Shown here: positions 42,730 to 55,657 of the stretch, in pieces
Layout of the letters: every line of letters begins with the position of its first letter
How positions within the stretch are numbered: the first letter of the stretch is position 1
Assembly: GCA_008933995.1 (NCBI GenBank)
Contig: WARS01000011.1
Coordinates: 16,556,016-16,620,015, forward strand
Direction: 5' to 3'
Origin: Datnioides undecimradiatus
Lineage: Eukaryota; Chordata; Actinopteri; Lobotiformes; Datnioididae
Length of the DNA stretch: 64,000 nucleotides
Program-made: the position numbers and the translations under genes
Notes under the pieces: model-generated
Told to the model about the DNA's origin: nothing
What the model saw: only the letters and a program-made list of their open reading frames with translations
Databases searched by the model: none

Positions 42730-43752
42730 TGGTAAAGCTAAGCTGCTGTCTGTGAGGTGTCAAGGCAACCTATTAAAGGTTTACTAATCAGTCAACTCAG
42801 TGCTCAGTCTGTGTAAAGAAGCTCTGTGCCATAAGAGTGGCCGAAATGGCAGATCTAGTATTATTAGGCCTCACATATGTACAAGTGGATGGATTCATTC
42901 AGAAAATATTCACTGTGTATGCATGACACGTAACATAAAGATGCATTTTATACAAGGGCATCTTAAATCTGAGTATTGAGGAGTCCAGCCACGGTATGTG
43001 CTGAGCTTCTCAGTTGAGAAATAGACTTGTCAGTGCTCCCTGGTGGACAAACACTGTAATGGAAACACTGTCTATGAATTACCTTAGAGTTAATGCACTT
43101 ATAGACATACTTAAAGAGCTCTGAATGATCATATACAGATGGATCAGTACTGAGACTTTAGAAGTGACACTAACCAATGGAACAACTGAGTAAACTGCAA
43201 TTATTTTCCTTTAGCAGAACTCATTTAATTTTAGATCCAAAGCACCAACACGTTAGGTCACATACAGGGTCTCATCCACGATCATCAGGCTGCAGCTTTG
43301 ACCGGAAAAGACGAGCTGCTGCCAGACCAGTTGGACCATTGTTTCATATAAGGAAAAGAATAAAGACTAAATAGCAGCAGATTGTAATTTCTTATAAAAA
43401 CACTGTACGGTGCTACCAAATTACACATTTGTGACTCTATTCATTAGCTTGTCTTTGCTAATAGCCTTATATATATGGCGTACCTTAGGTGTTCTGAAAG
43501 TAACCTATAAATAGAATGCATTATTATTATCATCAAGCAGACTCAAGCCCTACATGGTGTATTTATAACTCAGATTAAAAAAACAACCTAAGTGGATAAA
43601 TAAGACGCTGCAGTCTGTTTTTAATGAAATCTCCGAGTGTAAACAGTGCAACTTTTATTGATTTGTTTTGAAAGAAATTTCTGACACTGCTGACATTGCC
43701 CTGCACATTGACAAGTGATGACATACAGTATGAGGCCACGCCAACGACCAGC

Positions 43753-43758
43753 TTTATT
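43753..43758 (-). terminator. snx1: candidate polyadenylation signal of snx1
   Basis: Minus-strand AATAAA about 2.0 kb after the snx1 stop codon. A second minus-strand AATAAA follows at 43659-43654. Either would leave the convergent ireb2 and snx1 ends about 0.9-1.0 kb apart. Confidence 0.4.
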
Positions 43759-45779
43759 TGAGTGCCGTGTAACAACGGTTGGACACACGTGCGTCTGACA
43801 AACAAAAAGGAAAACAAACGGTGCAAAGAAACGCCTGCAAGTTAAACGATGGCAACAAATGATACAGTAGCTCGTCGCCACACTTCAGCCTGAGTGTGCG
43901 CGAATGCGAAATTAAAGCTGTAATCAAAAGACGGCAGCCCTGCCACGTAAAGCTGTGACACGGGTCTGTTACTGTTTGATGTTCAAAATCAACTTGTCAA
44001 CCTGCAGACTGAGGCTTCAGGGAAGCGTCAGGTTTAATATGACATCAGTACGTTTAGTATTCGACAGCCCAGTCCTGGAGCGTTCAGGCTTTTTTTAAAT
44101 GACCGTTCTGGTGTTTTGGGGCTTTTTCGCATGTTGTTGCCCATTTACTAGAAATCACAGGTTTGTTCGGTGCTGAAACGATCAGCCAGTTCAGCTGCTT
44201 TCTGATCTGCGAGGATTCGATTCTTTTCTGTTTTGCAAATTAAAGTTACACTGTGGACTTTTTTGTAAACAAAGCTATGTTTACATTTACTGTTTCTGAC
44301 CTAAGTGCATAACACAGGTCTAACGGACGCATTTCCAACTTTATCAAACATGTTTCTTAGAAAGCATGTGGAATCTACATCAATTAAGTCCACGTTGACT
44401 AGCTGGCAGTCTGCTTCTTGCTCCTGTTGGCACATTCTCTACATTTGAAACCCTTGGCCACCATAAACCACCTGTGTAATGCACCAGCTGTGTGTGACGG
44501 GGACACGAATCTCCACAGGGTGCCTTTAATAATAATGATATTCCCTCCAAATATAACTCAAAGCAGGAACCCCATCATCCAGGCAGTCTTTGGTTTCCAG
44601 GTTTCAATTCATTTCACCACTATAGGATGAAAATCTACATGCAGAGACATGAAGCAGGCTTGGGAAAGCTAATCCATACAGCAGACACGTCAGCAGAGTT
44701 AGTCACTGGTGGTAACTGGCACAACAATGAAGCAACTGAACAACAAACAGACTCGGGCAGGATGTTCACCTGTTTCAAGTCTCTGCAGGTTGATTCTGGT
44801 CTGGACAGTGAATCCAAAGACAGTTTATAATTTGTAGTAAATGGGCTCAACCGTGAAAACCCCCAGTATCGTTCTATACCCTCAGCACCGACACTCATCA
44901 TATCATGACAGCTGTTGTCGTAGCTAACGAGCCTCTGCACTGTGTACAACTTCCTCCTGCATGGGATAATACAAAGAAAAAAAGAAAGCCATTCTGACTT
45001 AAAAGGCACGGACATGTGTAGTTACAAGAGTAAAGTCTGCACTATGATTGAAATCATATCTAAAACATTAAACTCACAAGCTTGACCTACAATGCAACCT
45101 CTGACCACAGCTGTAGACCCCGCTAATCTAATGCCTCTCAACACCCTGCACCCCCTCCCCTCAGCATCCAGAGCGTCTTAAATCTGAAAGGAAACAAAGA
45201 AAAAAGAAAAAACAACACATGGCTGGTACTGAAGTACTTTATCCACCTGGTGGAAGTGCTCATAATTCTTATTCAGTTAACTGTTACCTTATCCCTTTGA
45301 GTCATCAGTAAAAAGAAGAAACAGGGTGAGACTCTCAGCCACTTTCTTCACCTGGGTCCCCAGAAATATGTGATGAGAGAGCAGCCGCACTGTAAACAAT
45401 TAACCACTGCTGATGTGAAGGAGCTCCTGATCGCCCGAGGGAGAAAATCCTGAGGAACAACGGACTCGGTTCATTTCCCTTCTCTCGCTGGAAATTAATG
45501 GAATCATTCACCTAGACGTTTCTCTTTTGTCGTGTGTCCATATCTTTGTATATGCAAACTCTTTTCATCTAATAAGAAAATATTTGTGGAAGGTTAAATG
45601 AAAATATACAATTATTCATACAATAGAGTACAGAGCTATAGGTTAAAGGTGATTAAAAAAAACAGGTTGATTGTATCTCCCTTTACAACGCACGCATTTT
45701 CCTTGGTTTAAAGGCAAGAGGTAAAGTGTATAAGAAGAAGGCAGCCTGTTCTGTCGTCCAAAAGGCTGGTGCTCGAGGA
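43759..45779 (-). other. snx1: probable snx1 3' UTR
   Basis: About 2 kb between the snx1 stop codon and the candidate poly(A) signal, without a supportable coding frame on either strand. The extent is inferred. Confidence 0.4.
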
Positions 45780-48700
45780 TTAGGCGATTGCTTTCGCTTC
45801 CGGTAAGAAAGCCTCCCAGTATTTTATCAGCTGGGGAGAAAAGCAAAACAAAACAAATGAAACAGCAGCAGTCGCCGTAAATCTTTAGGAACAAAGCCGT
45901 CTGTTAGGCTGCTTCCTTAAACGTGAGCGTGTGCTGCTTTTCTCTGTTTTACATCATTTAAATACAGCACGCAGCTTTTGTACTACTCGTTGCATAATTT
46001 AATAAACCTTGCACCCTGTTATTGTTCCTTACATCCTGCTTTGCTTCCTTTCCTAAGACTTAAAAATCGTTTTACATGTTTCCAGGAGTATCGTAGATGC
46101 CCACATCTCTGCACACACACTCACACCCGACTCGTTTCCATTTGTCGCTTCTCATTTTAATCGTTTAGAGTCAAACCTTATTGCTCCACTGCACTCACAG
46201 AGTCTCTCTGGATAACGTCGCCAGATAAATGTTTAAAAGGTAAATCGTTCATGACCATTTCAGTCGTGCTGCGAAGACGCGCACGTCTGAATCCTTGTCA
46301 AAACAGCGGCTGTCATGGCTGAAAAGGCCTTTCTGAATATCAAATGAATGTTTTAATGTACCTTGAGCAGCTTGACAAGGAGAATATTTCATTGTGGAAA
46401 TATTAAATGTGTGACTAGAGAGACACTCACCTGCTGCTGAGACTGAAGCAGAGACTCCATGTACTTAATTATCTGTCTTTTGAAATTCTTGGCCTTCTCT
46501 TTCTGTGGGATTGAAACGTGAGAACATTTCATCGGATCAGTCACGACGAACACACTCAGCTGTTGGGGAACTGGCATTAATGCGGCGGGTGTCAACATCT
46601 GTACCTCAAAGCGCACCACCTCCTTGCGCACAGTGGCAGAAACTCTCTCGAAGTCTCTTTCGTACTGCGTCACCTTGGCCTCCCACTGTTAACATGAGGA
46701 GAGGAGGAGGTCACAGTGCTGCAGTATAGAAGCTCGTACGTTGCAGGATATGAAACCACAGTCTGGATTGAGTTTGAATCACAAGTGAAATCATGGGGAT
46801 TTTGAATTTTGATTTAAGTTATTTTGATTTTATTTTTTATTGTTATGTTGTTTTATGGGTTTTTTCATTGATACTGATGATCAAACGCAGCTTCGTCAGA
46901 TCATTAGTATGATCAGTAAGAAATTAAAATCCTGTTTGGCTTCAGTCCTGTTTTCATGCACCTTATCTCTGATGTGACAAACATCACGAATCACAAATAA
47001 AACAACACGAGGGCTTTTTAAGTTGCTCATTCACTGTTTGATGCTGGCAGAAAAACAACAGCAAGCAGGCGAGGACGGGAGGCCTGGGAGTGCTCCGTTT
47101 TGATCCGAGTTATTTTCACTGTGTTGATTTTGGCCTGCGTTGTACCTCAGTGATCTCCTCCTTGGCCAGCTGCAGTTTGTCCGGCTTGTTGGCCCACAGC
47201 AGCTTGGCCTCAGTCTCCCTCTTCTTCTGCAGCACGGTCTGAGCATCCTGCCACCGCTGCCACGCCTTCATCCGGTGATCAAACGACCCCTGCAGGTCGC
47301 AGACACGCAGGGGATCATTGTTTGGATACTTCTTTTGTTACCAACTATCTGAGAGATCAACACTTCACTATGTAAATGTATCTTTCACGTCATCAAATTT
47401 GGATTTTCTCAGTACCCTCACGGCTCCCAGCAGGCGGATGTAATCTGCGATGACTTCGGCGAAGGCGAAGGTGTCGTTGGCGGCCTGGTCCTGGTGCAGC
47501 TGCTCCATCTTGTCCTCCACCTCTGCCAGCTGAGAGAGCGCTCGGGACAGAGCGGTGTTGTCCTCCGCGCTGCCCAGCATGGCTGCACTTTTGGCAAAGC
47601 TGGCCGTGTTCAAGGACAGCTCTAGAGCGGGGAGAGCGAACCAAACGATACGGCTGATAAAATAACTACTGCAATGAAGCGCGTAGGTGTAGAGTTAGTT
47701 ATCTTATCTATTCTGTCTCCATTTAAGATTTATTCACTCATACTTAAGAGTTTAAAAGGTAGAAAATCATCAGTATGATCTTGTTAATATCTCAAACTTG
47801 TTAAATGAATCAGATTCTGGTAGCAGCTCCTGTTAGACTGACAGTAAAGACATATCTTTAAGTGTTTGGAAGACAGACGGCTAACCTTTCCTGTGGACCA
47901 CCAGAGATTCGACGAGTGCGTGGAGCTTCCTGAAGTGCTGGTCTGCAGCCTCCACCTCCTGCAGCTTCTCCTCAAACCACTGCAGGAACAACACGCCGTT
48001 ATTACGACTCCAGTACCGAGGCTCCCGTGTGTCCTACATGCTAACATTACGCTGGGCCAGGAAAGGCTGAGCTCCGAGACATTATGAGGCGCGTTAAGTC
48101 AAACTAGGTCAACAACCTGACAAAACGTTAGACTCATTAAAGTTGATGACTGAACCACAGTATTTTTCCATACTCGCTTTCCTGGTGAAATAATTCGCCA
48201 GTAACCAAACGAGTCATTGAAATCGAATTAAATTTAAAGATTTTCCCAGATTTTCTGGATTTATAGAACAATTCGACCCAACGTTTATGCAAATTAGAAA
48301 TGATTATATAGTAACTGGTGCTTTCAGCTTCCTGAGCAGAGAGTTAAGCAGCATTTGAATTTATCCAGCTGGAATAAACATTTACTTGAGCATTTGAGTA
48401 AACTCAGTGTGTACATGTATGTGGTACTTTGAGCTCAGATCAAGAGGAAACTTTTGACAAATACAGTCTTTGATCAGCGCGACTGGTTGCTTCACCTCCA
48501 GTACTTGGTGAACCATGCTGCTACCTACTAAACAGACCGTTTGGCAAACGTAAGCTTGCACTGAAAGCTGTGTTTGACAGCCTGTCCATTTATTTAAGCT
48601 TATCATAAATATCTGATTATATCATAATTATGTATTATAAACATATATTTTCCTCAGTTACTTCAGATAAATTCTAAAAACAATTTAACAGACTGATGTT

Positions 48701-51700
48701 GTGACTAATGCCGAGCAATCATCAGCCTTTAACGTTCTGCTTTTTACTGGAAATGCAGATTTCCTCACTATGAATAAAAGGGAAAGCTCAGCCAAATGAG
48801 AGTTTCCTGTGAATGAAAACTGTTGCGAACAGCCTGTTTACAACTGAACTCACCACGTCTGACTCATTCATCTTGATGGTCATTTTGCTGACAGCATCCG
48901 TTGCTTTGTTGATCATTTTCAGGAAGCCGGCGCCGCTCAGAGCCTGGGTGCTCACTGCTCTAGGCAGCTGAAGACACATGAGCACACACATATTACAACA
49001 CAGCAACCGCCAGCCTGCACTTCACTTCATCAAATAGGACTAAATGTATGTGATTAGTAGACGGGCCGTATGGGATTATGGTTTAGATGAGTTCAGTACT
49101 TCACAGCAGCTCAGGTGCAGTGCCACATGAATGCTATACGTATGGCTGGGCAAGTGAGTAAAAATGTATTGAAACTGATGTCTGGACAGATTGAATCTTT
49201 ACCCAACAGACCTACTCGGGCAGTGTGGTTTTCCATGTTTTCAACTGGTCCCTGTGCTCTTAGGAGAGAGTTGCACATGTCCATATTTAAAACTACATGC
49301 GACGCAGCACTGAACTCACGTTTCCCCAGTGGTTCTGTCATTACGCTGGACATTTACAGCAGTGTGTAACGCAACAAGGCAATGCTAACCACAGAGCTAA
49401 GTAACAGGAGGTCTGAAATATGCGTGAACGGGTAGTGTTTGAGCAGAACTAGTGTACATTTAGATGTATGGCAGGTACAAAGCTGCTGTGATGGAGAAAG
49501 GATATAGTAAAATGGGCCGAGAGCAGCAAAACCACCACAAGTAGCAATACTAGCATGGATATGAGGTGTTTAGGAACGCCTGTAAATTTTAGCGCCGACT
49601 AAAAATCAGCAAGTGATGCATTAAGGACATCTGTGATTAATTTACTTAAAATAAACAAAGTAAGTTGATGTAAAAGTTTGAAATAATCTTGATATTGATT
49701 TGAAGTCGCTGCACAACACCCGGGCGTCTCCGCGCCTGTTTGAAGCTTACTTCTTCTTTTTCCAGGAACTCTCTGACATCAGGATCTTGGAGAAGTGATG
49801 GATGATTCACCACCCGCTGCAGATACCTGTCGAAAGAGAAAACACACACACACGCACACAAAAGAAAAAAAAAAAAAAAGGCTCAATTTGCTTTCTATGG
49901 GCAGGAGAAGTGAAATTTAACAGCTTTACTGTTTAATCAGGTGTGAAGGACAGGACTCTCATAACAACAAGATCCTTTCGGTAACTGATATGATGCAGCT
50001 TTACTGTCTCTCCTCCTCTCTCACCTCTCCAAAGAGCCTCTTCTTCTCTCTACAAAGTCAGCAGATGAGGAATCTTCTTTTCCCACCTTCACCTTTGTCA
50101 TACCTGCACAACACAAACATCCCGTCTTAGAGCTGATGGAGAATGGATCTATAATTCATCAGAGGGAACGGTAAAAGCCAGCCAGCCTACCCAGGATGCT
50201 CTTCTCTGGTGGCGGAGGCACAATATATCCATTTGGTCCATGTTTTTCAGAAAGCTTCTCATAGAGGCCGAGGAAGTCGCTGAAGCGTCGCCTCACTGTG
50301 AATGTCTTGTTGCGGAACATGGGCAGTGTGGTCTGAAACAGAGTTCACACAGAGTTCGTCATCTCCACTTACATTATTGGATTCGATGAATCCCACAGGC
50401 CTAAATTCGGTGAACTGCTTCCATAAAATGCTGACGCAATTTATGTTTCTGCCTCGGAAGAGCAGTGCCAGGGCGTTTCTCCACATTAAACAAATCAGTA
50501 TTTCCTCTCTTTGCGCACATCTGAAGACAGCATCGTCTTTCTCTGCAACAGCCTCAGGTTTACGCTGACATGTTTTTTTACCTCTGTGGTCACTTTGTAG
50601 GCCATGTAGGCGTTCATCCCATCCCCTGAAGAAAGAAGACACTTAGTCAATTCAAAGTGCTTTACGTTGACTTAGACATACATTAATAAGACATTAGAAG
50701 AGGAAAAGGTAACAAATAAAATGGTAAAAAGGAAGCCCATAATATCTACAGCTTAAAAATAAGTTATGTCTCTTATTTGTTGGAAAGCCACAGAAATCAG
50801 TCAGTTTCATTAAACCTTAGGATGGCTGTGCCACAGGTGCTTAGAAACTAATCTATGCTTCCCCTTGTTTGGTTCTGGGTACTGAGTAAAGATTAGCCCA
50901 CTGAGCGGTCTGAATGCGTCATATAACTCAAGTAAATAAAGGGATGTTTTCAGGCCTGAAGTCATTCTGCCTGTAAGTTTCATTTACTGTCCTTCATCAC
51001 AACTGTCCCTTCACGGTTCTGTAGTCTTTTATACAAGCTTGAAATAACAAAATCAAGGACTGAAGCTCCAAACAAGAACCCCTGCTTGCTTAACGGTGCA
51101 CAAACCGATTAGATAAATCATTTATTCAAAACACAATAAAAAAATCATAAGGCTCACCTATTTTTTCAGGGTCTTTGACTGAGACAAAGATGTCAAATTT
51201 GTCTTCTAGCTCCTCCTCTTCCTCTTCTTCCAACTGAAACAAATATTGATCCAGAAAGTGAAAAACTGCTGCATTTCTACTGAACGGTCAACTTAATTTT
51301 CTTTGCAGCCGAATTGGGGTCATTTTACAGAAAGAGAGTTAAATAAAACACCAAGACTGTTGGCCTGTTTTCAGTCACATTGGGAATTTCTCTCTGGGAT
51401 TAAATATGTGTGTACCTCCTCCAAGGCAGCAGACTGAGGCTTGGACAGGCTGGCAGCTGCTGACAGAGAGGGGGCCGACGTCGAGGGTTTAGCCGTCACA
51501 TCCTTCTTTCTATCATCCCGCGGGCTGTCGAGGGAAAGCTCCACTGTGGCTTCTGTTAGAGAGGAAACGAAACAAGTAACCAGGCTGGGGTTATTACACA
51601 CTGAACGGAAATGTGTAGAGAGAAGTAGATTATTTCTTTTATAAGCTATCAAAGCCCATTATGAACCTACATGCATGTCTAATTTTATCAGTATTTAGTT

Positions 51701-54700
51701 TCTGTATTTCTTTTCTCTCTTCCTGCTCCACCATCTGAGCTGTGGAGGAGCTGGGCCCCTGCACACTCTCAGCACAAGTTTTGTGTTCACAGTGCGCAGA
51801 ATTTCACCATCTGTCTTCGAGCTGTGAATTAGATTACGTACTCTTTTGCTTCCTATTTCTCTCTGTGTGGAAATCTGTGAGAACAGCAAACCAAGGCTAC
51901 ATGTGTAGGGTGAATGTGCTAATAAAAGCTTTTGATCTCAATCTGACACAAATAAAAACTTACATGGATTCTGAATATCTTGCTGTTAAGGGAGACGGAA
52001 ACATATACATATTCATACATCCAGTCCAGCTTGCAGGGTTGGGCAACTCCCCCATTCTGCTAAAGGCTACGCAGCTCTGTCACCACTGAAAACCCCCCCA
52101 CATGCGTCCACTGTGGGCTTCATACCTGTACCATTTATTATCGTGTGATCATATGTTTTAGGAGCATTAGTGACCGCCTTTCTCACAAATTTGAAGATAA
52201 CTTCCTAAAGTGCTGGTATTTACATGTCACACAAAAGGGAAAATAGTGGACTTACCAGCAAATATATCTGTATCTTCTTCAGAGTGGACTCCATTAGTCT
52301 TGGAGGTCACAGCGCTGGTGTTTCTGCTGCTGGGCACTGTGGTGATGGCTTCCTCAGTGAAGATATCGCCAGGTTCTGCAGGACTACTGTCTTGCAGCGG
52401 CCCACCTATGTTGCTACCATGCCCAGCGGCTTTGGTTGTGACAGATTTGTCCTTTTGTTCTTTGCTGACGGTTTTCTTTGAGGTGGCGCCCAGCGGCTCT
52501 CCGAACAGATCCTCATCAGGTTCACTGAAGAGGCTTTTCTGTGGCTGCTTGGCAGATTTAGTCTGCCTCGGTTCTGCAAACAAATCGCTCCCGTCATCTT
52601 CAAACAAATCGAGCGTGGCCCGGCTGGGCTTTTTGGCATCAGCCGCGGGTGGAGCGGCACTGAGGAGGTCAACCAAAGGGTCAGCAATTTTGTTACTGCT
52701 AGGTGCCTGTGGCGTGTTACTGCCTAACAAATCATCGCTGAGGTCAATAACTGGAGCAGTGGAAGCTTCTTTTACTTCCTGCTTAGCATCATTTCCTGTT
52801 TTCCCATCACCAGGTGGACCTGTGGCACCACTGGACACTTCACTTTTATCCACTGTTGCTGCTGCTTCGACTGTGACATCTGCTATCACAACTTCCTCTC
52901 CTGTTGCCTCAGTTTCACTTCCAAATATGTCCACAAATTCCTCCGTGGGTTCATCTAAATGGATTTCAGTGGTGTCTTTTGCTGAGTCTGCAACGGCACC
53001 TTCAGCTGCGACTGAATCATCAGGAGAGTCGGTTAGGTTGTTCGTTAGGTCAACAAAGTCATCCGAGGGTTCACTGACAACTTCGCTCGCTGATTTGTTT
53101 TCCATTTGGCTGCTGACAGGCTCAATTAAAGGATCATTCATGATGTCAGTGGCAGGCTTCATTAAAACATCACTAGGTTGACTAGAAGGTGGCATTGAGG
53201 AGTCCATTTCAGTCAGTAGGGGATTACTCTGAAGATGAGGGGAAAAGGGGAAAAAAGTAAGGTTTCAGAGTATTTGAATAGTGCTGCAACTCATAATTAT
53301 CTGTTAATTATTTTAATGTTTGTTCATGTTAATGTTTATTCTAATTTCCTTGAGCTCAAAGTGAAGAAAACACAAAACAAAACAGAACCCAAAGATTAAC
53401 ATTACGTTAAATACAGAAAAGCTGCTTGACATTTAAGAAACTCAAAATAGTTCGATTTAATGTCAAGTCTAACTTTAAACTGTCTAAAGTATCTGGTTTC
53501 TAGTTATATGGTCCTTACATGATAAATGCATGTATTTCTGTAATGTTTCAAAAAACAGCTTCCACCAACCAAATTATTATTTAAAGGGGTTTTAATAGAT
53601 TTAATGGAAATTACCCGCTTTAATGGATTAAGGAGAATCAAAATACGTTTCAACAGATAAAATGGTTTCAGTGTGAAGTATTGTTGATACTAAACAGGGC
53701 TTCCTGCCTAATGTCAATGTGTAATACAAATTTATACGAGAACAGTGTGATGTTTGCCTTTGTGCTCATTTGCATGATATTGTTCGACTTGATTCTGAGA
53801 TAAGCTGACAGCTGACGCACATGAAAGACCTGCTTTACATGCTGAAACATTTTATAATGTTAGTAGATGGCTGCAGGTTCATTATGGTTTACCTAATAAT
53901 ACAAAAGAAGCCTCATGCAACAGCTGTGCAACAACTCATACTTTCCTCAAGGTGAGTAGTTTGTGTTTCTGTTAAACGGTATTGAGTTATACTGGGAGGT
54001 GTAATATTTACTTCAGGCAACTGAGTGTAGATGTGTTTTCAAAGGTGTACATTTGATTATCAGGTTGAGTAATACTGAGCAAACAGTTTTTGAACTTCTT
54101 TATGCTTGAGGCAACTTTGGATCCACAAAGGCCAACTGCCTGGTTCATCTCAGTGGGGCTACAGGCACTGTTAATATAACATCTACAACTGCTGAGTAAT
54201 GTTTTCCATGCAGTACACTGCTCAAAAAATCAAAGACAGCAACTTTCCAATCTCTCCTCTGAACTTTGACTGTGGGAAAACATCCGGGTTCTGGCCATGT
54301 GACCACAGCTCACTCACATGACAGGAGGCTCCCCGAGCCAGCTTTTCTAATCCTCCTTCCAAAAACAACGTGATTTTCAAACCACTGATTAATATGAAGA
54401 ACAGAAACCCGTCCAACTTTCACTATCAAATCAAACAAACGTCATTCGCCGCATGCTGCTCAAATGAAACAGCTTGCTTTACCTGCGTGCACGGGCTATC
54501 TGTCTGCACACCCAAACTGCTGGAGAGGATACCTTCAGATTTTAGTGCACGTTAACCAGGAAGTGTGAAAGTTTTAGAAATGTAAAAAGATATTCTGCAA
54601 AGAAAACACCCTCATATCTTAAATCGCACACGAACCATGCGTTATCTGATTTCCTGAGAGACCTAATGAAATCACAGCTTGACAGTTCTCCACAATTGCA

Positions 54701-55239
54701 ACTTTTCCGGAAGAAATCGATCCCACCACGGACATCTGCAACAGTGTCACAGATGACTGCAAGCTTTTTTACTAACGGCAACTGTGAGAGTAGGTGGGCA
54801 GCACGGATTTTCTCCAATAAAATCCCTCATGCAGCTGTGATCGTTTTAAGTTACTGTAAATGCTGAAAGTCTTGCATTATCTGACATGACAGTTGCTGGA
54901 CTCAAAACAGTTTACTGACTCTTTCCTCTGCGCTAAAAGCGAGCTAAATGTTGGTCAAGGCGGTTACAAAACTTTTGCTAAAAGCGCCTCATTAGCTCGC
55001 TTCGCCTCCGTTAGCTAACTACTACCTCAACTGACAGTTGACGTCAGTTAGCCTAATCAGCGGCGGCTAAGCTGGAGAGCTAGCGTGAAATTAACTTCGT
55101 CCACACTCACTGCGCTCATGAAGAGGTCGTCCCCATCGTCTTCATCGCTGTCTCGGCCTCCGACGTCCTCCGAGTCCAGCACATCTTGGTCCTCGGAGTC
55201 GGGGAACGGAGGTGGACTGCGCTCCGAGCTGGTCGCCAT
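45780..55239 (-). CDS. snx1: sorting nexin 1 with an expanded acidic N-terminus, complete
   Basis: 15 coding exons on the minus strand: 55239-55111, 53228-52256, 51552-51416, 51233-51158, 50625-50582, 50332-50191, 50103-50025, 49826-49751, 48967-48854, 47979-47886, 47621-47416, 47289-47146, 46685-46605, 46502-46431 and 45830-45780. Phases close to 2418 bp, 805 aa; human SNX1 has 522. The start at 55239 (GAAGATGGCG) opens [13 protein letters not shown], matching the human SERLPPPFP. The PX domain spans about residues 422-551 with RRRFSDF (467-473) and PPPPEKS. The BAR domain spans about 565-805, with [44 protein letters not shown] and the [13 protein letters not shown] end. SNX1 dimerises with SNX5/6 in the ESCPE-1 coat and tubulates endosomes for cargo retrieval. 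Nearly all extra length is in exon 2 (residues 44-367), rich in D/E/S/T with repeated D-L/I-F motifs. The join into [11 protein letters not shown] matches the human [10 protein letters not shown], so the exon belongs to the gene. Confidence 0.95.
49842..49879. repeat. (CA)n plus poly(A) tract
   Basis: About nine CA units followed by an A-rich run, in snx1 intron 7-8 next to exon 8. On the transcript this is a T-rich/TG tract. Confidence 0.85.
55039..55046. promoter_or_regulatory. snx1: full consensus CRE in snx1 intron 1
   Basis: The palindrome TGACGTCA lies about 65 bp inside intron 1 of snx1 and about 190 bp from its start codon. It is embedded in a wider partial palindrome (AACTGAC..GTCAGTT). 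It is close enough to the divergent promoter to act on either gene, but its function is inferred. Confidence 0.4.
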
Positions 55240-55255
55240 CTTCAATCTTTTTTAA

Positions 55256-55289
<34 letters not shown>

Positions 55290-55657
55290 GCACTCACATA
55301 TACAAGGGGAGTCGACGTCTCTGCTAGCAGCGCGACGGACCTGTCTCCAGCCGTTAACGTTGGTGAGCACGAGGCCAAGGCACTGCGGCTCACTGTGTCG
55401 GTAAATCGGCTCGAGACGCTACAGCTGAACCAAGCGGACAGAGTGACTGGAGGAGACGCTCGCGACGTGCAAACCGCCGCTGACTCTTTCACTTCCTGGT
55501 CCTCCCTCTTGACAGGTTAGCTTTGCTGTTAGCTAGCCGGCAGGCTTGGTAGTCATGAGACAGCCGCAGCGGTTGAAACAGTAATGTGGAGTAGGGCAGG
55601 GGTGCAGTTGAGCTGCTGATCTGCTGATCTGCCAGCGTAGTCACAGAGACTTTGAGG
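55240..55657. promoter_or_regulatory. shared divergent promoter region of snx1 and the SV2-like gene
   Basis: Start codons of the two genes stand 418 bp apart in opposite directions. The interval is CpG-containing, has no TATA box in the expected position, and carries an ETS-type CACTTCCTG at about 55490-55498. These are features of bidirectional housekeeping promoters. The snx1 side includes a (CA)n tract inside the probable 5' UTR. Confidence 0.6.
55257..55290. repeat. (CG)n(CA)n microsatellite beside the snx1 start codon
   Basis: A CGCGCG stretch leads into about 12 CA units, starting 18 bp upstream of the snx1 ATG. It would lie in the 5' UTR as a GT-repeat in the mRNA. Confidence 0.85.

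Larger units (their letters stand above)
39938..42745 (+). other. ireb2: probable ireb2 3' UTR
   Basis: From the stop codon to just past the AATAAA at 42724, about 2.8 kb. It has stop codons in all frames apart from incidental open frames near 39.8-40.4 kb. It holds a 19-base A run at 40014-40032, a partial dispersed repeat at 41.57-41.76 kb and several microsatellites. A long 3' UTR is usual for IREB2. The extent is inferred from the poly(A) signal only. Confidence 0.55.

Noticed and set aside
52210-53181. A 323-codon open frame on the plus strand, the longest in the window on that strand
   Set aside because: It is exactly antisense to snx1 exon 2. The encoded Ser/Val/Leu-rich sequence is what the complement of acidic, Ser/Thr-rich codons yields. 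There are no splice partners or family match.
55240-55245. An earlier in-frame start (TTG) two codons before the snx1 ATG
   Set aside because: TTG is not the expected initiator. The ATG at 55239 has a good context (GAAGATGGCG) and matches the family N-terminus.
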